This document shows, piece after piece, positions 45,760 through 52,920 of a stretch of DNA of 64,000 nt. The stretch comes from Bacteroidetes bacterium B1(2017) (lineage in GTDB: Bacteria; Bacteroidota; Bacteroidia; UKL13-3): the NCBI GenBank assembly GCA_002256395.1, contig NKJG01000003.1, positions 124,001-188,000 on the forward strand, given 5' to 3'. How positions within the stretch are numbered: the stretch's first letter is position 1; each line of letters begins with the position of its first letter. The notes below the pieces were generated by a model. That model was not told where the DNA came from. It was given only the letters and a program-made list of their open reading frames with translations, and searched no databases. The position numbers and the translations under genes are program-made.

Positions 45760-46140
45760 CTATCTAGTTTCAATCGATTTTTCTTCCAACTTTTTCTTCT
45801 TTTTCTTGGCCGATTTATTTTTTACTCGTTTAGAAATAAATTTAAAAAGAACCTTGCCAAGTAATAAGGCAATTGCACTAGGAGTGCTTTTGGATCCAAG
45901 CAAAATGGCCTCGGTGGTATTTACTCCCAAAATTTCGGAAGGAATAGCTGCTAACAGGCCTTCAATAAAAGGTGTTACAGCATTTTTATCTTTCTTGTTA
46001 AAAGGGTTAATCTGAGCCCAAAGAATGGCGTTTTTGTGTTCTCCAAAATAAGTGTTCAGCTCTTTTATTTGCTCCTTTTTACTTTCTAATGAGTGTTGCT
46101 TGCGCTCTTTATACGTAATCAGTTCTTCTAATGTTTGCAT
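45760..46140 (-). CDS. Small protein of unknown function, paired with holin-X-like gene
   Basis: 126 residues with a polar N-terminus (likely coiled coil, ELITYKERKQHSLESKKEQI), a moderately hydrophobic centre (about 60-105) and a very basic tail with six lysines in a row. Its start is 3 bp after the stop of the holin-X-like gene. Comparable small pairs near such genes occur in many Bacteroidota, but the function is unknown. Confidence 0.65.
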   Translation of the reverse strand: MQTLEELITYKERKQHSLESKKEQIKELNTYFGEHKNAILWAQINPFNKKDKNAVTPFIEGLLAAIPSEILGVNTTEAILLGSKSTPSAIALLLGKVLFKFISKRVKNKSAKKKKKKLEEKSIETR

Positions 46141-46143
46141 GGC

Positions 46144-46572
46144 TTAAGAATTTGATTGTTGGCTACTAGTTTTGCTCATCATTTGTTTTACTACCATGTT
46201 CATTATTGGGCGTTCAATTTTCTTTTTAAATAAAAGAGCAAGCAGTATCAAAAACACATAAAAACCTCCCACAAATAAAAAGCCTAAAGAGCGGCTCTGA
46301 ACCAAATCGCCAAGGAAAATGGCAAATAGAACATTCATAAAAAACAAGGCAAATAAGGCAAAGGATAATACCATGAAGCCAAACGATAATTTAGCTGTTA
46401 ATACAGCCGTTTTTTCTACTGCAGATAGCTGTATCAGTTCAAGCCTTTCTTCTACATAATCAAAAAGCAGGTTTTTATACTCCTTAAAAAATTCGGAGTT
46501 CAAGTTTTCTTTAGTTTCTTCCATTAGTTTGTTGTTACTATCTCTTTTGCCCATACTAGTTTGCTTAAACAA
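46144..46572 (-). CDS. Holin-X / YqjE-like membrane protein
   Basis: 142 residues with two transmembrane helices (about 63-85 and 90-113) and charged ends. It fits the holin superfamily III (phage holin family, YqjE) in size and topology. No phage genes are nearby, so it is probably an envelope-stress or housekeeping protein. Starts at Met7 (46554) or Met17 (46524) are also plausible. Family match is by topology and is moderate. Confidence 0.65.
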   Translation of the reverse strand: MFKQTSMGKRDSNNKLMEETKENLNSEFFKEYKNLLFDYVEERLELIQLSAVEKTAVLTAKLSFGFMVLSFALFALFFMNVLFAIFLGDLVQSRSLGFLFVGGFYVFLILLALLFKKKIERPIMNMVVKQMMSKTSSQQSNS

Positions 46573-46628
46573 AATTAATCTTTCTCTGCTAAGATTCTAT
46601 TATAGAAGGTTTTTCTTTTGAAGTGAAG

Positions 46629-46735
46629 TTCGCTGGAGGGGAAGAAAGTCGCTGGTCGCTGGTGAGGAGGGAAGTCGCTAGTGTTTTTATTTACTAGCAA
46701 CCAGTGCCCAATGCCCAGCGCCCAATGCCCATCAC
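46629..46735. repeat. GTCGCTGGT repeat cluster between operons
   Basis: Contains TTCGCTGG, GAAGAAAGTCGCTGGTCGCTGGT as two overlapping copies (46641-46663), AAGTCGCTAGT, then a 6-bp inverted pair GCTAGT/ACTAGC around a T-rich loop, then two tandem CAGYGCCCAATGCC units (about 46701-46730). Fills most of the 46573-46741 gap. Confidence 0.7.
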
Positions 46736-46741
46736 GCTTCT

Positions 46742-47188
46742 CTACCTAAACTCCTTCCACGTAAATAGAATAGGCAAGGCTTTTACAAGAATAGAAAATG
46801 CATTTATAAGATAAATTTGAGGATAGACTCTAAAATAATAGCAGCCCAACGAATCTATTAAAACCCAACTGCTAAACGCTATTAAAATGGCATTCCTGGC
46901 CCATAGCTTTTTCTCTTTAAATGGATACTTTGCAATAAATGCCAATAGAATATAACAACAAGCTATAGTGCCTCCAAAAGGCATATAAATAAAAGCCTTA
47001 AAAGGCTCAACCTGCACTGGGAAATTTGCTTGATTCCAAAGTGCCTTTGCAAGCATAATTGAATACGGTTTAAACAACACACTATTCCCCGCAAATGCTA
47101 AAAGTACGCCCGCTAGGGCAAATAAGATGCTTGTATAGAATAGCCATCTTTGCCAAAAGTGAAACCTTTTGCTAGAATGGTTTTCCAT
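46742..47188 (-). CDS. Four-helix membrane protein, last gene of the polyketide operon
   Basis: 148 residues with four transmembrane helices (about 13-33, 64-85, 95-115, 122-142). No family recognised. Its start overlaps the flavoprotein gene by 17 bp, so it belongs to the type III polyketide operon. It might hold or transport a hydrophobic product; that is inference. Confidence 0.7.
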   Translation of the reverse strand: MENHSSKRFHFWQRWLFYTSILFALAGVLLAFAGNSVLFKPYSIMLAKALWNQANFPVQVEPFKAFIYMPFGGTIACCYILLAFIAKYPFKEKKLWARNAILIAFSSWVLIDSLGCYYFRVYPQIYLINAFSILVKALPILFTWKEFR

Positions 47189-48290
47189 GTGTTAGCTTAA
47201 TAATTGCCTTGGCTAGAGTTGGAAATACCTTAAAAGTATAAATAGAGGCCTTTGTTAAAAATGGATATTCCGATAGCTTTTGAAAATACCTACTTAATCT
47301 AATTCTAGCCGAAAACTCAGCATTCCAAAAGTGTGTATACGTTTTGATCAATTCCCTTTTAGAAAGTTCATTACTTAAATAGGCATCCATAAAGCCCGAT
47401 AGTTTAAAGGCCGATCTTAGGCATATGCTCATGCCGTTTCCTGTAATAGGGGCTATGGTTCCGGCCGAATCACCCAAAAAGTAAACTCCGTTATCAATTG
47501 GTTTTTTAATCGAAAATTTTATGCCACTTATGGTTACGGGTTCCTTTAATAAAAACTCAGCCTCGCTGAATATCCGTTTTAAGTTTTTGTTTTGATAGAG
47601 GTATTCTTTTTCTAGTTCTGCTATAGAGTTACCTGCCTTTTTTAGTATGTTAGCATTTACAATATAACATAAACACGATTTGCCTTCTTCTATATTTGAG
47701 ATGCCACAATAGCCTCCCTCAAAATTATGAATTTCAATTTGGCTGGCATCTCGCGCTATTCTTAGATGGTATTTTACTCCCACATAGTTTGTGGCGGTTT
47801 GATTGCTTGTACTTTCTTTGGCTTCAAAATTCGATTTTCTTCCAGTGGCATTGCATACTATTCGTGCTGTAAAAGACTTTGAAAGGGTTTGTATGGTATA
47901 GCGTTCAGTATCGCTTTCTTTTTTCACCTCTTGTGCTTTGGTTTTGAGTTCAAACAGAACACCCAAGCCCAGCGCTTCTTTATACAGCAGTTCCTCTAGT
48001 ACATATCTGCTAATTCCAAAACCGCCTAAATCAAGTGGGGTTGTAAATTCTTTTTCACCTAAGGTGCTAAGAAAAAAAGTGTTTATTCGTGGTAATGGAT
48101 GGTCTTTTAAACTGGGGCATAAGAAGTTCAAATACTCATAAGATTCCATTGAAATATACTCCCCGCAAACCTTTTGTCGTGGGTAGCTTCCTTTTTCTAT
48201 TACAAGAATAGAATGTCCTCTTTTTCTTAAATCAATGGCTAAGGCAAGTCCTGCAAGCCCCCCTCCAATAATGGCAACATCAAAAATCAT
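47172..48290 (-). CDS. FAD-dependent oxidoreductase (geranylgeranyl reductase/monooxygenase-like)
   Basis: 372 residues. FAD-binding GGGLAGLALAIDL at 9-21, then IEKGSYPRQKVCGEYIS (the geranylgeranyl-reductase-type CGEY region) and the second FAD motif FLGDSAGTIAPITGNGMSIC. The fold covers halogenase, hydroxylase and isoprenoid reductase activities. Within a type III PKS operon the most likely role is hydroxylation or oxidation of the aromatic product, as for SrsC in the Streptomyces srsABC phenolic-lipid pathway. It overlaps the methyltransferase gene by 4 bp (ATGA). Confidence 0.88.
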   Translation of the reverse strand: MIFDVAIIGGGLAGLALAIDLRKRGHSILVIEKGSYPRQKVCGEYISMESYEYLNFLCPSLKDHPLPRINTFFLSTLGEKEFTTPLDLGGFGISRYVLEELLYKEALGLGVLFELKTKAQEVKKESDTERYTIQTLSKSFTARIVCNATGRKSNFEAKESTSNQTATNYVGVKYHLRIARDASQIEIHNFEGGYCGISNIEEGKSCLCYIVNANILKKAGNSIAELEKEYLYQNKNLKRIFSEAEFLLKEPVTISGIKFSIKKPIDNGVYFLGDSAGTIAPITGNGMSICLRSAFKLSGFMDAYLSNELSKRELIKTYTHFWNAEFSARIRLSRYFQKLSEYPFLTKASIYTFKVFPTLAKAIIKLTHGKPF

Positions 48291-48985
48291 TTGTAGGCTA
48301 TTATTCTGAACCTAAATGCCCAGGTCCAAGTAATGGAAAACTCTGTAAATCCTGCTTTAGTTAATAAAGAGGCTAATTCTGCTTTCAAAAAACCTCTTCT
48401 AACAGAAAGTGGTGCATCGTTTTTTACGAGATAGGATTTTGAGAATAGTGCTGTTAAAAATTTTATAGAATAATAAGCAAGCCAATGTCTGTGCAAATCA
48501 TTTACTAAAACAATGCATTCATTGGTCTTACAAAATTTAAATAAACTTATTATTTCTTCATCTGTTAAATGATGCAAAAACAAACTGCAATGGATAACAT
48601 CAATATTGGTAAGTAGCTCGGCCGAAATGTCTCTATAATCTTCGCAAATAAGTTCTTTATTGGGTATGGTAATTAAATTCTCTGTAGCATATCGTATGCA
48701 ATCTTCCTTTAAATCTACCCCATAAAAAAATAGGTGTAAGTTTAGCTTGGCAGCATAATTCGAAAGTTGTTTGATAGAATCGCCACCGCCAAAGCCAATA
48801 TCCAATATGTTTATCAGGTCTTTTCTTTTCTTTAAGATGTCTTTTAGTCCAATTAGCGAAGCATTATAACCTCCAAGTAAGGTATTTATAATATGCAATT
48901 CCTTTAGGTTTCTAAACAGATCTTTTTGTTCGATGGTGCTCGAGTCTAAATATTCTTTTTCATAGGATCTCTCTTTAAATACCAT
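48287..48985 (-). CDS. Class I SAM-dependent methyltransferase
   Basis: 232 residues. SAM-binding motif I ILDIGFGGGDSIKQL at about 60-74; DVIHCSLFLHHL is the post-II motif typical of small-molecule methyltransferases. In the operon it would methylate the polyketide product (compare SrsB). It starts 8 bp after the PKS stop and overlaps the flavoprotein by 4 bp. Confidence 0.9.
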   Translation of the reverse strand: MVFKERSYEKEYLDSSTIEQKDLFRNLKELHIINTLLGGYNASLIGLKDILKKRKDLINILDIGFGGGDSIKQLSNYAAKLNLHLFFYGVDLKEDCIRYATENLITIPNKELICEDYRDISAELLTNIDVIHCSLFLHHLTDEEIISLFKFCKTNECIVLVNDLHRHWLAYYSIKFLTALFSKSYLVKNDAPLSVRRGFLKAELASLLTKAGFTEFSITWTWAFRFRIIAYK

Positions 48986-48993
48986 GCTATTTT

Positions 48994-50100
48994 TTAATTA
49001 GTTGGGTAGCTGTTCGAAGCTGAAAGGCGAAGCATTTCAATGGTTAAGCCAGGACCAAAGGCACAGCTAAATATTTTAGTGGCATCTAATGTTTCTTTTG
49101 ATTTTATTTTTTCAAATATTCTTTCTAAAACAAATAAAATGGTTGGCGACGACATATTGCCGTAATCTCTTAAAATGCTTAAAGAATCTTCTACGTTTTT
49201 TGTAGTCAAATGAAGACTTTCTTTTGCGGCCTCTAATATTCTAATTCCTCCCGGATGTATGGCCCAATAGTCGGGTTTCGAATTGTCTAAAAAGTCTGTT
49301 ACAACAGGATAAATATTTTCTTTAATCGCATTTGGGATGTTTTTGTTTAAATACATTTTAAATGCTACCGAAGTAATATTCCAGGTCATTAAATCAAGAG
49401 TATTGGGTATGTATGCCGAGCCAATTTCATCTATTTTTAAACTTGTTTTGCCTTTTAGGTGTTTGTTGTTTTTGCCACATACAAAAGTTGCTGCGGCGCC
49501 GTCTGCAAATAATAAATTGGCAATAATATCTTCATCCAAAACCGAGGGCATAAAATGCAAGGAACAAAGTTCTGCGCTTATAATTAATACACAGGCTTTA
49601 GGATCAGCATTGGCTATATAATACGCATGTTTTAGCGCTTTAATGGCGGCATAACAACCTAAGAAATTAAGGCCTAATTTTTCTGTGCTTTGTAATCCGT
49701 AGTGCTCCGAAACCATAAACTCAAAACCAGGAGCAAATATACCCGTACAACTCACCGTAATTAAATGAGTTATTTCTTTTGGTTTTACCTGTGTTTTTAA
49801 AAGTAGTTTATCAATTGCCTTTGTGGCAAGAGGCATAATTTCCTTTTTAAAAATTTCTGTTCTTTTTTCTATTCCTTCCTTAAAATCGCCGCTTGTAAAA
49901 AGCTCAAAATTACTTAAACCAAAATCGGGTATGCAGCTATAGCGCTTCTGTATTTTTGTTTTTTCGTTAAACAGTTTTAGTTTTTTATGGATTGCTTTTT
50001 CTCCAGCCGATTCTAGTGCCTTGGCATAAAAATCAACTAATTGATTTTCTTCAATTGCGTGGTCTGGAACCGCTGTTGCTATATCAAGAATATATGCCAT
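48994..50100 (-). CDS. Type III polyketide synthase (chalcone/stilbene synthase-like)
   Basis: 368 residues. Homodimeric enzyme that extends an acyl-CoA with malonyl-CoA and cyclises it, without acyl carrier protein. The Cys-His-Asn triad is complete: Cys149 (NFLGCYAAIKAL), His282 (WAIHPGGIRIL) and Asn315 (DYGNMSSPTILFVLE). FGPGLTIEMLRL is the family's C-terminal signature. First gene of a four-gene operon with methyltransferase, flavoprotein and membrane protein, which points to phenolic lipids, pyrones or quinones and away from flavonoid-type products. Confidence 0.94.
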   Translation of the reverse strand: MAYILDIATAVPDHAIEENQLVDFYAKALESAGEKAIHKKLKLFNEKTKIQKRYSCIPDFGLSNFELFTSGDFKEGIEKRTEIFKKEIMPLATKAIDKLLLKTQVKPKEITHLITVSCTGIFAPGFEFMVSEHYGLQSTEKLGLNFLGCYAAIKALKHAYYIANADPKACVLIISAELCSLHFMPSVLDEDIIANLLFADGAAATFVCGKNNKHLKGKTSLKIDEIGSAYIPNTLDLMTWNITSVAFKMYLNKNIPNAIKENIYPVVTDFLDNSKPDYWAIHPGGIRILEAAKESLHLTTKNVEDSLSILRDYGNMSSPTILFVLERIFEKIKSKETLDATKIFSCAFGPGLTIEMLRLSASNSYPTN

Positions 50101-50154
50101 AGGTTAATTTAGAGAGAAGGAAAATAGGTGTGTATAGTTTATTTATGTAGTGGC

Positions 50155-50185
50155 CAAAGTACTTAAATTGATTTTAAGTACTTTG
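50155..50185. promoter_or_regulatory. Perfect 13-bp palindrome upstream of the polyketide operon
   Basis: CAAAGTACTTAAA (50155-50167) and TTTAAGTACTTTG (50173-50185) pair perfectly around a 5-base loop, in the 116-bp gap before the PKS gene. No U-run follows on either strand, so it is not an obvious terminator. On the minus strand the inner arm ends in TTTG, a possible -33 box, 18 bp from TATACACA, a weak -7 box. It could be an operator for the PKS operon, or the end structure of the operon upstream. Confidence 0.5.
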
Positions 50186-50216
50186 TAAAACTTTAGGAGC
50201 CAAATGTAAAATTCGA

Positions 50217-50546
50217 CTATTTTATTTGCTCTTGCCTCTTTAGCGTAAAGTTTAGTTCAATTTTCCTAAAGCATTGGAAGATTATTTTCTCTACCCTAAA
50301 ATTTTCTTCTTTAAAAATATTATCGGGGTTTAGGGATGCTTGATTTAGCCCTTGACTATTTAGTACCACCATGAGCGCTTTTTCTTTTCCATCAACTACA
50401 TCCATAAATAGGCTTACACCTTCGTATTTGGGGTTGTATTGAATTTCGTAATTCAATTCATTTATATTAATTAAACCTGGAATTGGCACCGTTACACTAT
50501 CTTGGCTTACCAGATCTATTTTCATTTTTTTTATTATTGTTTCCAT
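50217..50546 (-). CDS. Small protein of unknown function, last gene of the ndh operon
   Basis: 109 residues, beta-rich (DSVTVPIPGLININELNYEI, VSLFMDVVDGKEKALMVVLN), no signal peptide. Not recognised. Starts 8 bp after the previous small gene; an internal Met8 start is possible. The first gene after it on this strand is the polyketide synthase. Confidence 0.65.
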   Translation of the reverse strand: METIIKKMKIDLVSQDSVTVPIPGLININELNYEIQYNPKYEGVSLFMDVVDGKEKALMVVLNSQGLNQASLNPDNIFKEENFRVEKIIFQCFRKIELNFTLKRQEQIK

Positions 50547-50554
50547 TTGTTTTT

Positions 50555-50773
50555 TTATAAGGTTTCTATGTCATGAGTGGGAGCATACGTTTTTAGAATT
50601 GTTCTTAAGGTATCGTAGTAATCTCCCAAATTTTTTATGCTTATTTCAGGATGCTTTTCATCTGGAATGGTCACAGGAAACTCTGTAATATACTTTGATA
50701 ATTCGGGGTATTTGTCTTGAATTAGCAAGGTTATTTTTAGGATGTCCTCATTTAATTTTTTTTCTGTTTTCAT
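50555..50773 (-). CDS. Small protein of unknown function, 72 residues
   Basis: The ATG at 50773 is preferred over an in-frame TTG at 50797 because it overlaps the stop of the upstream 55-codon gene as ATGA, the usual sign of translational coupling. The protein is acidic and helical (KKLNEDILKITLLIQDKY, NLGDYYDTLRTILKTY). No family recognised. Third gene of the ndh operon. Confidence 0.7.
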   Translation of the reverse strand: MKTEKKLNEDILKITLLIQDKYPELSKYITEFPVTIPDEKHPEISIKNLGDYYDTLRTILKTYAPTHDIETL

Positions 50774-50937
50774 TTGTGTTTTGTTTTTGGCAAACAACTG
50801 CTCCTTGGTATTACCTCTTCCTTAACCTTTTTAAAGTCGGTAAGGACAGGTTTTTTGTTATTAAAATCCTGGTTGGTTTTCTTAAATAAAATTTCCTCAC
50901 TCTCAAGTGTAGGAAGTACTTCTTTTGTTTTTTTCAT
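50770..50937 (-). CDS. 55-residue peptide, unannotated small gene coupled to its neighbours
   Basis: Reads MKKTKEVLPTLESEEILFKK and then 35 further residues ending RSSCLPKTKHK. The ATG lies 4 bp after the ndh stop, and its TGA overlaps the next ATG (ATGA). It is highly charged with one Cys (residue 48), no signal peptide and no transmembrane helix. The spacing on both sides supports a real gene. Could be a small regulator, a binding partner or a peptide precursor; no RiPP leader motif that I recognise is present. Confidence 0.6.
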   Translation of the reverse strand: MKKTKEVLPTLESEEILFKKTNQDFNNKKPVLTDFKKVKEEVIPRSSCLPKTKHK

Positions 50938-50941
50938 AGTT

Positions 50942-52219
50942 TTAGGGTTTGTTTTTTCTTGTCAATTGTTCAAACAAAAGCGAGAGTGATTGTCTGTTTG
51001 TAAAATAGTGGTAGGTCCAATTAATAAATACAATGAGTTTGTTTTTAAAGCCAATCAGTAAGAATAAGTGTAGGGTCATCCAGAGTACCCAAGCAAAGAA
51101 TCCTTGAAAGCTTATGGTAGGATAGGCTAAATCTACCACTGCTTTGTTTCGTCCAACGGTGGCCATATTACCTTTGTTTAGGTATTGATAGGGAAGTATT
51201 TTTTTGTTGTTGGCTAGTTGTTTAAAATTCTTAGCTAAGTTTTTTGCTTGGTCTATAGCAACACTCGCTAATTGAGGAAATCCTCTAGGAAATAAGGTTG
51301 ATTCAATTAAAGATATATCACCAATGGCAAAGATGTTGTCGCTTCCTAAAACCTTATTGTAGGAATTTGTTTTTAGTTGGTTCGATTTTGAAATGAGGTT
51401 TGGATCTAATCCAGGAGGGAATGATCCTTTTACTCCTGCCACCCAAATTACAAAGGTTGAATGGATATAAGAATCATCTTGAAGGAGTACTTTTTTATGT
51501 TCATATCCCTTTACAAACGTATTTGTTTTAACTATTACCCCCATTTCTTCTAAGTAAACTTTGGCGCTTTTAGAGGCCATTTCACTCATATTTATTAATA
51601 GTCTGTTGGTGCCCTCCAATAAGTAAATTTTCATTTTGGTGAAATCTAATTCAGGATATTCAAGCGGCAAGGAGTCTCGTTTCATTTCGGCTAAAGCGCC
51701 ACTTAATTCAACGCCTGTTGGTCCTCCACCCACAATTACAATGCTTATTGGTATTTGTGCAAGCGGTGTTTGAGAGGATACCGCATCTTCAAAGTACTTT
51801 AAAAGCGAGTTGCGAATTTGTAAAGCTTCCCAAGTTGATTTCATGGGAAGAGTATTCTCCTCAATAGCCTTATTGCCAAAGTAATTTGTGGCAGCACCAG
51901 TTGCCAATACCAAAAAGTCAAATCGATATTGGCATTCATTGGTTTGAACCGTATTCGCCTCGGCATTTATGTTTAGTACCGTTTCCACTCGTATGCTCAC
52001 ATTTTTACTTTTATTAAAAATAGTACGCAAGGGAAAAGAGATATTGCTCGCATCTAAATTAGCCATAGCCACTTGGTAGAGTAGCGGTTGAAACTGATGG
52101 TAGTTGTTTTTATCTATAAGGGTAATACGATAGGAGGGATGGTTGTTTAGGGTTCGTGCCAGTTTAAGTCCAGCAAAACCTGCACCTATTATTACTATAT
52201 GTTTTTTTGTTTGTACCAC
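50942..52219 (-). CDS. ndh: Type II NADH:quinone oxidoreductase (NDH-2)
   Basis: 425 residues. FAD site IVIIGAGFAGLKLA (8-21); the family signature DKNNYHQFQPLLYQVA; the NADH-binding VIVGGGPTGVELSG (161-174); and the second FAD motif VLGSDNIFAIGDISLI. The C-terminal hydrophobic stretch WVLWMTLHLFLLIGF anchors it in the membrane. It transfers electrons from NADH to quinone without pumping protons. First gene of a four-gene unit with three small unknown proteins; a repeat array lies upstream of its start. Confidence 0.93.
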   Translation of the reverse strand: MVQTKKHIVIIGAGFAGLKLARTLNNHPSYRITLIDKNNYHQFQPLLYQVAMANLDASNISFPLRTIFNKSKNVSIRVETVLNINAEANTVQTNECQYRFDFLVLATGAATNYFGNKAIEENTLPMKSTWEALQIRNSLLKYFEDAVSSQTPLAQIPISIVIVGGGPTGVELSGALAEMKRDSLPLEYPELDFTKMKIYLLEGTNRLLINMSEMASKSAKVYLEEMGVIVKTNTFVKGYEHKKVLLQDDSYIHSTFVIWVAGVKGSFPPGLDPNLISKSNQLKTNSYNKVLGSDNIFAIGDISLIESTLFPRGFPQLASVAIDQAKNLAKNFKQLANNKKILPYQYLNKGNMATVGRNKAVVDLAYPTISFQGFFAWVLWMTLHLFLLIGFKNKLIVFINWTYHYFTNRQSLSLLFEQLTRKNKP

Positions 52220-52326
52220 GCAATTAAAATTTGGATAATTTCAATTACAATAGTCCACCTATACACGTTCTTATATGTTATACATTAAAACGTATGTGTT
52301 ATATAAGTTACAGATTGCGAAGAAAG

Positions 52327-52424
52327 TCGCTAGTCGCTGGTATGAAGAAAGTCGCTGGTCCCAGGTGTTTTTTTACCAAAGCCAGTAACCAGCGACCAGC
52401 GACCAGCGACCAGCGACCAGCGAC
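52327..52424. repeat. GTCGCTGGT/AGCGACC inverted repeat array
   Basis: Left half has GTCGCTAGTCGCTGGT (from 52326) and GTCGCTGGT (52351-52359). The right half has AGCGACC repeated four times plus a partial fifth (52391-52424). The two halves are inverted copies, so the transcript folds into a long hairpin around a T7 loop. The heptamer matches the repeats at 29836 and 46641. It sits between the ndh and GDYXXLXY genes, where it may also stop transcription. Confidence 0.8.
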
Positions 52425-52431
52425 AGTTCCA

Positions 52432-52920
52432 CTACTCAATCAACTCTCCCTTTTCAGAATAAAGTCCTACCAGCAAACAATTGCCCTTCTCATCCACTCT
52501 TAAACCGCCGTATTTGGCATGGGCATATTTGGTTGCAGTGCCTTCCTCAAAGAAATAGCTATCAGCGCCGATAGAAATGGTGTTATAGCTTACGGTATAA
52601 GGTATAAAATATTCACCTGCTTGTTTGGGTTCAAGTTCTTTTTGATAGCGTACCAAATTGCCCACATTCGCCGAATCGCAGCGTATAACGCAATAGCCTC
52701 GTTTGTCAAAATATTCACTCATGTTTGGGTTATTGGCAATAGCATATCGTAAGCGCAAATAATCGCCTTGCATTAATGAGCGCGGATCAACGGGTGCTAG
52801 CGCTAGGAGTATAAGTTTACCTTCTTTTAGTTGTTTTTCTTTTTTGTAAATACTATAATTTACCAGTGCCAAAACAAGAATTAGGTTCAGCACAACTAAA
52901 GCCCATTTATTCTTGCTCAT
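52432..52920 (-). CDS. GDYXXLXY domain protein
   Basis: 162 residues with one N-terminal transmembrane helix (about 5-25). The signature G52-D-Y-L-R-L-R-Y59 is present, preceded by LALAPVDPRSLMQ. The family is named for this motif and is found beside DUF2157 and DUF4401 proteins, as here. It overlaps the DUF4401 gene by 14 bp. The function is unknown; a membrane stress or metabolite role is possible. Confidence 0.9.
   Translation of the reverse strand: MSKNKWALVVLNLILVLALVNYSIYKKEKQLKEGKLILLALAPVDPRSLMQGDYLRLRYAIANNPNMSEYFDKRGYCVIRCDSANVGNLVRYQKELEPKQAGEYFIPYTVSYNTISIGADSYFFEEGTATKYAHAKYGGLRVDEKGNCLLVGLYSEKGELIE

Noticed and set aside
46144..46572. Phage holin as sign of a prophage
   Set aside because: No other phage genes nearby; holin-X/YqjE-like proteins are common chromosomal genes.
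50770..50937. RiPP precursor peptide
   Set aside because: No recognisable leader, double-Gly site or modification enzymes nearby; kept only as an unknown small protein.
52391..52424. Possible CRISPR-like repeat
   Set aside because: The unit is only 7 bp, with no spacers and no cas genes.
52231..52503. 90-codon plus-strand open frame
   Set aside because: Built from the AGCGACC array and the opposite strand of the GDYXXLXY gene.
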